The notes below the pieces were generated by a model that saw nothing but the letters and a program-made list of their open reading frames with translations, searched no databases and had not been told where the DNA came from. 64,000 bases of DNA, taken from assembly GCA_027488395.1 (NCBI GenBank), contig JAIYBT010000026.1, forward strand, positions 1 to 64,000. The letters are read 5' to 3'. This stretch comes from Methylophilaceae bacterium (lineage in GTDB: Bacteria > Pseudomonadota > Gammaproteobacteria > Burkholderiales > Methylophilaceae). Positions 17,894 to 24,576 of the stretch are shown here, in pieces; within the stretch, counting starts at the first letter, position 1, and each line of letters begins with the position of its first letter. The translations under genes and the position numbers were made by a program.

Positions 17894-18685
17894 TTGGATG
17901 CTCAGTTGATGTCTGAACGTCGTGCTTGTCGCTTGGTGGGGTTATCCAGATCCAGCTGGCGTGAAACACCACAGGATTCACATCAAACAGCTGAGTTACG
18001 TGAGCGTATCAAGGTCATTGCGCATCAGCGTCGTCGCTTTGGTTACCGACGTATTAACGACCTGTTACGATTCCAAGGGGTTGAAGTTAATCACAAACGT
18101 ATTTATCGCTTGTATACCGAGCAAAAACTCAGCATTAAGCGCCGAAAGAAAGTGAAGCGTCCTATCACTGAACGTGCTGAATTGCTGGTGCCTAAAGTTC
18201 CTAATCAGGTGTGGAGTATTGATTTTGTGATGGATAGTTTAGCCAATGGCAGAAAGCTAAAATGTTTAACGATTGCCGATGACAAGACACATGAGTGTGT
18301 TGACATTGCGGTAGACCATGGCATTGGTGGTTTATACGTGACAAGAATATTGGAGCAGGCGGCTAGATTCAGAGGGTTTCCAAAAGCGATTAGAACGGAT
18401 GGTGGGCCAGAATTCACCAGTCGGGCATTTATGGCTTGGATGCATGCTCATGGAATTGAGCATTTATTGATTCAGCCAGGCAAACCAACGCAAAACGCCT
18501 ACATTGAATCATTCAATGGTAAATTCCGTGACGAGTGTTTAAATGAGCAATGGTTTGAGACACTCGCACAAGCTAGAAAGACAATTGCGCTGTGGCGTCA
18601 GGACTACAACGAAGTACGGCCTCATAGTAGCTGTGGTCGTATTCCGCCAGCAATTTATGCCCAAAAATTAAGGCATGCAAAATGA
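17894..18685 (+). CDS. IS3-family transposase OrfB (DDE integrase core)
   Basis: 263 residues from the first start-like codon (TTG), but the frame is open further upstream (GKALTPQAKRDGIQRILDAQ) into OrfA, so the working enzyme is probably OrfAB. MSERRACRLVGLSRSSWR and an HTH_21-like segment (HQRRRFGYRRINDLL) precede the catalytic core: first Asp in VWSIDFVMDSL, second in RTDGGPEFTS, and Glu in YIESFNGKFRDECLNE, then DYNEVRPHSS. No stop or frameshift disrupts it. Confidence 0.93.
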   Translation: MDAQLMSERRACRLVGLSRSSWRETPQDSHQTAELRERIKVIAHQRRRFGYRRINDLLRFQGVEVNHKRIYRLYTEQKLSIKRRKKVKRPITERAELLVPKVPNQVWSIDFVMDSLANGRKLKCLTIADDKTHECVDIAVDHGIGGLYVTRILEQAARFRGFPKAIRTDGGPEFTSRAFMAWMHAHGIEHLLIQPGKPTQNAYIESFNGKFRDECLNEQWFETLAQARKTIALWRQDYNEVRPHSSCGRIPPAIYAQKLRHAK

Positions 18686-18845
18686 TTTTTAATCGGACTT
18701 TGCTAACTTAAAAATGGTATGGCTTTGGGGGGCAGGTCACACCAGCGAGCTTAAAAACTTTTACAAGTGGATTTAGTAATACATAAAAAAATCTAAGTGG
18801 TATTTATATTTCTGAGATTGAAAATTTAAAAGAGAAACATATAAA

Positions 18846-19688
18846 ATGAATGTAATAAAATTAGTTATATTAATTTATTTAGCTATATTCGTTAATAACA
18901 CAAGTGCAAATGATTGCAGGAATCAGTGCAACGCTGATAATCAATCATGGGCAAATCCGGAAGGAAAAGAATATAAAAATCTTAATAAAGAAGAGAGCGG
19001 TAAAACTACTTTTTTAAGTCAAATTTGTAAGGCTCGCTGTGAAGGAGGAGGATGTAGAGCCAAGTCTGTTAGCGAATATCTACTAACCGAGTATCAAGAA
19101 GGTAAAATTTTCGCTAATTGTACTTTTGAAAAGATGGAGATTGATGATGAAAATAAACGAAAAGAGAGAGAGTCGCTGCGTGCCAAAAAGAAATCAGAGT
19201 CCTTGCGTAGTGCTCTCAATGAATATGAAGCATCAAAAAGAAATTATGAAAATGCAATAAGAAATCCGCCTACGCCACAATCGAGAACACAAACCTCTCA
19301 AAATAGTAACTCAGGTGCTTCATATGATGGTAGCGGTTTTGTATATGATAGTTCCGACCACTCCAGATGTATTGCCGTTAGTGCAGATTTAAATAAACGC
19401 AGAGTAAATTATAAGAATAACTGTAATTATCCAGTTTATATGCAATTTTGCCAGGTGACCGATGATTCTAGTTCATATAGCCAGTTCCAAGATGGGGCAA
19501 ATTGTCCAGGTGGTTGGCCAGGTATGCGTATTCAAGCTAATGGGTCAGATTTCGTGCGTGCTTGGAATGATTTCAATAATTACCGATTTTTTATGTATGT
19601 TTGTAAAGATGGCTGGTCACCTGTAAATCAAAACGGTAAGCCACTTTTTCTTATTAATGAGTCATACACTTGCAGGATGCTAAAATAG
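18846..19688 (+). CDS. secreted cysteine-rich protein of unknown function
   Basis: 280 residues, not recognised. A signal peptide (MNVIKLVILIYLAIFVNNTSA) is followed by an N-terminal Cys segment (NDCRNQCNADNQ ... CKARCEGGGCRAK), a charged helical linker near 95-145 (KRKERESLRAKKKSESLRSALNEYEAS), a Ser/Gln/Asn-rich stretch and a C-terminal domain of about 110 residues with regular cysteines (RCIAVS...NNCNYPVYMQFCQV...ANCPGGWPG...VCKDGW). The last looks like a small disulfide-linked beta domain. The gene is clearly more AT-rich than the core genes and sits between an insertion sequence and a dispersed repeat, so it was probably acquired. Possible roles such as binding or toxin activity cannot be read from the sequence. 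Confidence 0.65.
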   Translation: MNVIKLVILIYLAIFVNNTSANDCRNQCNADNQSWANPEGKEYKNLNKEESGKTTFLSQICKARCEGGGCRAKSVSEYLLTEYQEGKIFANCTFEKMEIDDENKRKERESLRAKKKSESLRSALNEYEASKRNYENAIRNPPTPQSRTQTSQNSNSGASYDGSGFVYDSSDHSRCIAVSADLNKRRVNYKNNCNYPVYMQFCQVTDDSSSYSQFQDGANCPGGWPGMRIQANGSDFVRAWNDFNNYRFFMYVCKDGWSPVNQNGKPLFLINESYTCRMLK

Positions 19689-19806
19689 GTTGTAACTTAA
19701 TGTGACCTTTCTATTACTGCTTCTTTATTAATGCGTCAATGGCTCTATAGAACTAATTATCTATGCTAGCTAGTTACATAATTAATAGTTCGATGTTAGC
19801 AAATCA

Positions 19807-19834
19807 CGGGGTCGGGTCTTGCAATCCAACATTT
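19807..19834 (+). repeat. dispersed repeat, copy 2
   Basis: CGGGGTCGG followed by GTCTTGCAATCCAACATTT. Nearly identical to the copy at 20421 and inverted relative to copy 1; copies 1 and 2 bracket the insertion sequence and the Cys-rich secreted gene. Confidence 0.8.
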
Positions 19835-19840
19835 TGAATG

Positions 19841-19865
19841 CCAAAGCCGCTAATCGCGGCTTTGG
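19841..19865 (-). terminator. hairpin at the 3' end of the antitoxin-like gene
   Basis: Perfect 10-bp stem CCAAAGCCGC / GCGGCTTTGG with loop TAATC, one base beyond the antitoxin-like stop. There is little of a U-run on the minus strand, so termination is possible rather than certain. Confidence 0.5.
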
Positions 19866-19866
19866 T

Positions 19867-20118
19867 TTATTCCAAAATTTCATCTCCAACTTGTGGTGGA
19901 AGCCCACTTTGTCTGTTGAGTAAGTCTAACGCGGCTTGCACGTTGCCATTTTTTGCGCGCTCGGCAAAGTAGTCGGCGGTTTTCATGGCTGCTAATTTTT
20001 CAGCCACGGCGCTGACTATGAACTGGTTAATTGAGGTGCCATCTTGTTGCGCCACTTGCTCGACTGATTGTTTGAGCGATGTGGGAATACGTAGCGCGTA
20101 GTTGCTATTGGTGCCCAT
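19867..20118 (-). CDS. ribbon-helix-helix antitoxin-like protein
   Basis: 83-residue protein. Residues about 6-45 (NYALRIPTSLKQSVEQVAQQ, then DGTSINQFIVSAVAEKLAAM) form a ribbon-helix-helix DNA-binding fold as in HicB-type or Arc-type antitoxins. The Asp/Glu-rich C-terminal tail would contact a partner toxin. It overlaps the 3' end of the PIN-domain gene by 14 bases and is transcribed after it. Such proteins usually repress their own operon and neutralise the toxin. The partner gene lacks its start (see next entry), so this antitoxin may now be an orphan. Confidence 0.75.
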   Translation of the reverse strand: MGTNSNYALRIPTSLKQSVEQVAQQDGTSINQFIVSAVAEKLAAMKTADYFAERAKNGNVQAALDLLNRQSGLPPQVGDEILE

Positions 20119-20422
20119 GAGTTTGCTCCTTTAAAAATTGGTTGGGTTGCTTGAGTGCGATTTGAAACTTTAGTGCGGCTGGCGAAAAGTCAGCGAGGTT
20201 AAAAGTGACAATTGTGTTCGCGCTTGCATTCATTGCGGCTTCTAAGGCCATGTCGTCTGCTGGATCACGTAGTTGTGGTCGCCATAAATAAAAAATTTCT
20301 ACGGGATTCATTTTTCCCGCTAGCGTATCCAAAAACTTCGTAATTTGCGCTGGTGTTAGGCCAGTTGCCTGTAATTGCGTCTCTCTTAATAGCACCGATT
20401 CGTACTCAAGTGCAGAAACCAT
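20105..20422 (-). pseudogene. 5'-truncated PIN-domain toxin
   Basis: What remains (VSALEYESVLLRETQ...FLDTLAGKMNPVEIFYLWRPQLRDPADDMALEAAMNASANTIVTFNLADFSP) matches the middle and end of PIN-family RNase toxins, with the acidic segments RDPADDM and FNLADF. The N-terminal 40-45 residues, including the first catalytic Asp (normally in DTNV), are missing. The frame continues upstream to 20467, but those codons (MRLLIKNVGLQDPTP) are encoded by a copy of the dispersed repeat. The gene therefore appears to be cut at the repeat and cannot make an active RNase. I see no N-terminal fragment further upstream. Confidence 0.7.
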
Positions 20423-20450
20423 CGGGGTCGGGTCTTGCAATCCAACATTT
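20421..20450 (+). repeat. dispersed repeat, copy 3
   Basis: ATCGGGGTCGG followed by GTCTTGCAATCCAACATTT, near identical to copy 2. It lies at the broken 5' edge of the PIN-toxin gene. Confidence 0.8.
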
Positions 20451-20505
20451 TTAATCAAAAGCCTCAATTTGCAGAGTTTATCTTTTTGCTAAATCAATCG
20501 ATTTT

Positions 20506-20533
20506 GGGCTCAGGTCTCGCAATATTGTATTTC
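20506..20533 (+). repeat. dispersed repeat, degenerate copy
   Basis: GGGCTCAGGTCTCGCAAT followed by ATTGTATTT. It keeps the general pattern of the other copies with several changes; 56 bp after copy 3. Confidence 0.4.
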
Positions 20534-20627
20534 AAAACAACTTACAAAATCTGGCTATGAGTAAAAGTGAAAAAGCAGCAATACGACTGACAATATAACA
20601 GTGGTAGAAGATGGTTACAGACGATAT

Positions 20628-20656
20628 AAAAGCCAACACGATTGTGTTGGCTTTTT
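20628..20656. terminator. strong terminator downstream of the CHRD gene
   Basis: AAAAGCCAACAC-GATT-GTGTTGGCTTTTT: 11-12 bp stem with A- and T-runs on both sides, so it can act in both directions. It ends minus-strand transcription of the CHRD gene. Confidence 0.88.
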
Positions 20657-20713
20657 GCTTTATATAAACCGCACATGCTTCCGGTTATATCAACCAGCTT
20701 GATATTAAAACAT

Positions 20714-21322
20714 TTACACAGCTCTTTGTTGTTGACGACGACGTGCGACAAACCCAAATACACCCATCCCCGCGAGCATCATTGAAATGGGTTCAGCTTC
20801 TGGCACTGGGGTTAAAAAAGCACGTACTTCCCCGCCAGGGAAGGCGTTGGTGTGAATGGTAAAGTAGGCTTTACCTGCGTTTAATCCTGACAATAATTGA
20901 TTAAATGCTGAACCTGCACTGCCGCCGTTTGCTGTTAAAAATGCAGCGTTGTAACTGGAATTTATATTCATATTAAAAGTTGAGTCGAACGCGCCAGATC
21001 TAACGCCAGTAGGGAAACCAGCAAATGAGGGCGTTTGCGTGGCAACACCTACATTTCCAGTACCAGCGTTAATCGTACAGCAGTGAATATGTGATGCAGA
21101 TGTATTCCCTGACAAACCACTAAACGATGTTTGTACACGCATCGTAAGTAAATCTAAATCGAATGATACGGTAACCAATCCAGTGGCTGGTGATGAATTA
21201 ACCGGTTGTACGTTCGCGCCAGACAGCTGCCCACTAAAGACTTGTGTACGAGCAAACACCGTTGATTGAAAACATAGCGCAAAGAAAAAACATCCAATCA
21301 TAAAAAATTTATTTAAATGCAT
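20714..21322 (-). CDS. exported CHRD-domain protein with PEP-CTERM anchor
   Basis: 202 residues from ATG 21322 (the frame is open to 21364). The signal peptide is MHLNKFFMIGCFFFALCFQSTVFA. A CHRD domain follows (VFSGQLSGANVQPVNSSPATG...SHIHCCTINAGTGNVGVATQTPSF...AYFTIHTNAFPGGEVRAFL), the fold named after chordin repeats. The C-terminus is a PEP-CTERM sorting signal: VPEAEPISMMLAG, a hydrophobic stretch GMGVFGFVA, then RRRQQQ. This directs the protein to the exosortase/EPS export system, which must be encoded elsewhere. One of three PEP-CTERM genes within 4 kb. Confidence 0.88.
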   Translation of the reverse strand: MHLNKFFMIGCFFFALCFQSTVFARTQVFSGQLSGANVQPVNSSPATGLVTVSFDLDLLTMRVQTSFSGLSGNTSASHIHCCTINAGTGNVGVATQTPSFAGFPTGVRSGAFDSTFNMNINSSYNAAFLTANGGSAGSAFNQLLSGLNAGKAYFTIHTNAFPGGEVRAFLTPVPEAEPISMMLAGMGVFGFVARRRQQQRAV

Positions 21323-21511
21323 TACCAACCCACCCTCAGTTTTAAATTTAGTTAAAGTCATCAATTACTACACATATAGATATTAATGATTGTTTTGTCT
21401 GCGGACTATAGCGCATTTGGGCTAATTGTTTAGCAATCAATATCGGGAGGCGTTTAGGGGTAGAGACGGCGCTCCAACGCTTTTAATAAAAAAGCTGAAA
21501 TGAATGGGTCT

Positions 21512-21570
21512 GGCTCAATCGATTTGATGGCGACGTTTAGCCTATTTTTTGGCCTAAATGTTTAGTACCT
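21512..21570 (+). repeat. duplicated intergenic segment, copy A
   Basis: About 59 bp (GGCTCAATCGATTTGATGGC ... GGCCTAAATGTTTAG) recurring at 23515-23574 with roughly 80-85% identity and one indel. Each copy lies about 260-270 bp before a PEP-CTERM gene start. Confidence 0.7.
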
Positions 21571-21839
21571 TAACTGCCGTGATTGAAGTGCGATTCGCCG
21601 AGTCCAAAGGGCTAGGCATGACACATCAAACAACTCAAAAAATGTTGTTAATCAACATCTTGCTTATCAGGGTCGTGTAATGAATAACGCAGCTTTTGTG
21701 ATTTAACACTTTGGTGTTTGCTTAAAATTTTTTGCGATTTTTTGTTGATATGTCAATTAGAGCTATTTACTTTTTTGATGGTTTTGAACACTATCTTGAT
21801 GCAATAGATATTAATTTTTAAATGTTGTGAGGACAAAAA

Positions 21840-22352
21840 ATGAACAAATTATTTAAATTTCTAATGATCAGCATCGGTTTATTTAGCAGTATTCACAACG
21901 CAAATGCGATTGTAGTCTCTTGGACATTTAAGGACATTTTTTTTGATCGGCCTGGGTTTGCCTCAATTTATTTAGAAGGGTCACTCTCTTTTGATGCTGA
22001 CACCAATACCTTCAGCAATTCTACGCTTGTAAGCAAACTAACTAATCAAGACCCTGCTTTTCCAGGGTTTCCAATCCTATTAGGCAATACAAGCAATGCT
22101 AACGGACTATCGTTGTTAGCACTCAATATCCTTCCGGGTTCTTTGTCATTCTTAACGCCGCTGACCAATAATGGCGGTACTGTTTTTCTATCAAGTGGTA
22201 ACTTCACATCTTCTCCTGGCAATGAGTTGACATTACGTACTGGGCAAAGCATTTCTGCACCCTTAGCCATCCCTGTGCCAGAGCCAGTAACGGTTGCAAT
22301 GATGCTCTCTGGTTTGGGTTTATTAAGTGTTGCAGCGCGCCGAAACGCTTAA
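21840..22352 (+). CDS. PEP-CTERM exported protein, unknown function
   Basis: 170 residues. The signal peptide is MNKLFKFLMISIGLFSSIHNANA; a beta-rich passenger without cysteines follows, with no domain I can name; the C-terminal PEP-CTERM signal is VPEPVTVAMMLSGLGLLSVAARRNA, with the VPEP motif, a hydrophobic stretch and a basic end. GTGAGGAC lies before the ATG. The 270 bp upstream include a segment shared with the third PEP-CTERM gene. The protein would be exported by Sec and processed by an exosortase. Confidence 0.85.
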   Translation: MNKLFKFLMISIGLFSSIHNANAIVVSWTFKDIFFDRPGFASIYLEGSLSFDADTNTFSNSTLVSKLTNQDPAFPGFPILLGNTSNANGLSLLALNILPGSLSFLTPLTNNGGTVFLSSGNFTSSPGNELTLRTGQSISAPLAIPVPEPVTVAMMLSGLGLLSVAARRNA

Positions 22353-22410
22353 AAAATCTTTTTTAAGAAATATCATGGTCGTTAACGCAACGCTAATCAC
22401 GGAGAACTCC

Positions 22411-22437
22411 AGGGTCTGGTCTTGCAATCCTACATTT
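22411..22437 (+). repeat. dispersed repeat, copy 4
   Basis: AGGGTCTG followed by GTCTTGCAATCCTACATTT. Shares the CCTACATTT end with copy 1, while copies 2 and 3 have CCAACATTT. Confidence 0.75.
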
Positions 22438-22490
22438 CTTTTGTGAGTCTTCGGGTTTGGGAGTTGAAATGTCATTTGTATTATATAAAC

Positions 22491-22519
22491 AATTAAAGCC
22501 GCTATAAGGGGCTTTAATT
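22491..22519 (-). terminator. terminator of the NERD pseudogene
   Basis: AATTAAAGCC (22491-22500) pairs with GGCTTTAATT (22510-22519), 16 bp past the 3' end of the broken NERD gene on the minus strand; T-rich flanks on both sides. Confidence 0.65.
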
Positions 22520-22535
22520 ATGTAACTATTAAAAA

Positions 22536-23458
22536 TCATTTCGGCTGTTTGAAAGCCTTTGGTTCTATAGTTCTACTGATAGTTTCTAATTGAAATGCAA
22601 TTTGATCGACTTGCTTTTGCGTTAACAATCCATTTTTCATTGAGTTAAAAAAACTATCTGGATTTTTGCCATTTATTAACGCAATGTCGGTTTTTTTTGT
22701 GGTGTTTACATACCAACCTGGCAACGCAATTACTGCTTTCACTTTTATAGGTTAGGCAATCGCTTTGCTGAGCCATTTTTGTAAAGACTCTGCTTGTCTC
22801 CTGGCTTGATTAACAGGTGCAGTTTCTTCATGTTCTGGAAATATAAGTTTTTGGCCATCAAAGCTAACTTTAAATGCATGGTCACCCGAGCTTTTAATCG
22901 GCTTTGAGCGACCTTTTGTTTCAACTGCAAACACACCACTACTGCCAACACACCACTACTGCCAACAACAATATGGTCAATATTAAACTCACTCACCGTA
23001 TTCTTCAGGTTTACATCATGAAATACATAAAAGCCAAAACGCATGAGTTGGTTAAGCTCTTGCCCGATGGCGAGTTCAGCTTCGTAGCCAAGTTTCAGTT
23101 TTTCATTTTCATCAATTAACTTGATGATTTTTCGATACAAGTAAAATAAAAAGCCAATTGAAATACATAGGCTACAAAAAAGAATTAGGTTAGATCTTTT
23201 TGATATTTGATAAGCGTTATAAACAAGTAGTATCAATGCAGGTATTGAAAATAAAGTGGTTTGAATTTCAAACATAGAATCATCAATTTTTTGCATGAGC
23301 GATTGTCCAGGCGCTCTTAATAAGAACACGTTGATTGGATTTTTCTTTAATTGAGATTTTCTTTTTCTTCTACGTATGATGAGCCATACGATGCAGTACA
23401 CAGGTAAAAATGCAATCAGTAAAGGTACGAGCATTTCTAATGTTTGTTGAAATATCAT
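22536..23458 (-). pseudogene. NERD-domain membrane protein, broken twice
   Basis: Two N-terminal membrane segments and a linker lead to a NERD nuclease-related domain (LGYEAELAIGQELNQLMRFG...VFHDVNLKNTVSEFNIDHIVVGSSGV). A perfect 17-bp tandem duplication at 22934-22967 then shifts the frame. Removing one copy restores IVVGSSGVFAVETKGRSKPI, the expected NERD continuation. In the restored frame a TAA at 22752-22754 interrupts LSKAIA-stop-PIKVKAVIALPGWYV, where homologues would read straight through (usually Glu, one base from TAA). The tail then continues to 22536 (DIALINGKNPDSF...). So the gene has two independent lesions and is recently dead. NERD proteins are thought to act on DNA, often in defence or mobile contexts. 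Confidence 0.85.
22934..22967. repeat. 17-bp perfect tandem duplication
   Basis: CACCACTACTGCCAACA occurs twice back to back (22934-22950, 22951-22967). It is the frameshifting lesion of the NERD pseudogene; perfect identity points to a recent slippage event. Confidence 0.95.
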
Positions 23459-23514
23459 TTAGGATTTGTCTTGTATCAGCTGAAATAAATTAATCAAGGG
23501 AATTCAACTGGCTA

Positions 23515-23574
23515 GGCTTGATCAATTCGATCGCGACGCTCAGTCTATTTTCTTGGCCCAAATGTTTAGCATCC
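23515..23574 (+). repeat. duplicated intergenic segment, copy B
   Basis: GGCTTGATCAATTCGATCGC ... GGCCCAAATGTTTAG, partner of 21512-21570. The 375-bp gap 23460-23834 that contains it has no gene I can support. Confidence 0.7.
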
Positions 23575-23834
23575 TCATGACTTCATCGAATGCGAACTTT
23601 CAAAACCTAAGTGTTGGAAATCATATCACTTGAGCTTCGGCTTAAAACATGATCAATGGCTAGTGCTCGTTCTATTTAACGACCGCATTGTTAGGCGCCA
23701 GTCTCGCTAAATCGCAACAGGGTCTTAGCGGATATTAATAAAAAATTAAACCTCATAAGATAGATTTTCTCAATAAAATCAATTAGATTGCTGTTAATTC
23801 TTATCACTTTTTCTTTTATTTTTTTGAGGTGCTT

Positions 23835-24464
23835 ATGATGCAAACTGTATGGAGTAGGTTGTCAACGCTGCTAAAAGTGGTTGTTTTTTTCATCTTTAGT
23901 CAGCAATCTGCGCATGCCAATGTCAGCTTAGTAACCGACAGTAATGGCATCTTGTTCGGCGCAAATGGTGTTGTGGTAGATGATTTTATTTATAACGTTA
24001 GATTTCAAGATGGTTCGTGGCCAGACCTTGGATTAAGCGTCTTGTTTTCAATTGAGCAGCCGGAACCCTCTCAGGCAACTCGCGCAAATAAAGCATTAAT
24101 CGATACGGTTTTTACGGGCATTTACGATACCAATCCAGCACTGACGAATGGTTGTTTAGACCCAACAGGTTGTCTTATTTTAACGCCAAGATTATCTTTT
24201 TTTAATGGCTCCCAGGTAAGAGCGGTAGCTAACGTTGCTTACAATGCAGGTGAAGCTGGCGTCGATACGTTCGATGGAACCTTTCAATTTAACTATAATG
24301 CAGATACTTCAATCAATGTACCTGGTGCATTAGGGCCTGTATTAGTTTGGGCAGTGTGGTCTAAGGTTGGTCCTGTCACCCCAGTGCCGGAGCCACATCA
24401 TTATGCAATGCTGTTAGCTGGAATTGGTTTTATTGTGTTGGCAAAACGCAAACATGCTGTGTAA
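23835..24464 (+). CDS. PEP-CTERM exported protein, unknown function
   Basis: 209 residues from ATG 23835, which has GAGG five bases upstream. The signal peptide runs to SAHA (MMQTVWSRLSTLLKV... FFIFSQQSAHA). The passenger is a beta-rich domain with one CLDPTGC pair; no family recognised. The C-terminal sorting signal is VPEPHHYAMLLAGIGFIVLAKRKHAV. Transcription ends at the terminator at 24535. Third PEP-CTERM gene of the region; it shares its upstream segment with the second. Confidence 0.85.
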   Translation: MMQTVWSRLSTLLKVVVFFIFSQQSAHANVSLVTDSNGILFGANGVVVDDFIYNVRFQDGSWPDLGLSVLFSIEQPEPSQATRANKALIDTVFTGIYDTNPALTNGCLDPTGCLILTPRLSFFNGSQVRAVANVAYNAGEAGVDTFDGTFQFNYNADTSINVPGALGPVLVWAVWSKVGPVTPVPEPHHYAMLLAGIGFIVLAKRKHAV

Positions 24465-24534
24465 GCATATGTAGGATGTATTTCTACGGTTTTGTGCACA
24501 ACAATATGATGTGTTCATCGTGAGTACCAAATAT

Positions 24535-24559
24535 AAAAAGCCGCAGAGTGCGGCTTTTT
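24535..24559. terminator. bidirectional terminator
   Basis: AAAAAGCCGC-AGAGT-GCGGCTTTTT between the convergent PEP-CTERM gene and the ADP-ribosylglycohydrolase gene; A-run and T-run on either side. Confidence 0.9.
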
Positions 24560-24576
24560 ATGTTTGTGCGTGCTGA

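Larger units (their letters stand above)
17527..18739 (+). mobile_element. complete IS3-family insertion sequence (IS407-like group)
   Basis: 1213-bp element. The left end TTACCTGCTCCCC and the reverse complement of the right end TGACCTGCCCCCC form imperfect terminal inverted repeats that extend about 25 bp (CCATACCA / CCCTACCA). It is flanked by the 4-bp direct repeat CACC at 17523-17526 and 18740-18743, a target-site duplication of the length usual for the IS407 group. It encodes OrfA and a frameshifted OrfB with an intact DDE domain, so it looks complete and perhaps active. Confidence 0.93.

Noticed and set aside
22752-22934. Separate small gene starting MFAVETKGRSK
   Set aside because: It is the downstream part of the frameshifted NERD gene, not an independent gene.
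23678-23700. Possible integron attC core site (TTTAACGACC...GTTAGGC) before the third PEP-CTERM gene
   Set aside because: GTTAGGC fits the GTTRRRY core, but there is no matching inverse core at a suitable distance and no imperfect palindrome; no integrase is visible.
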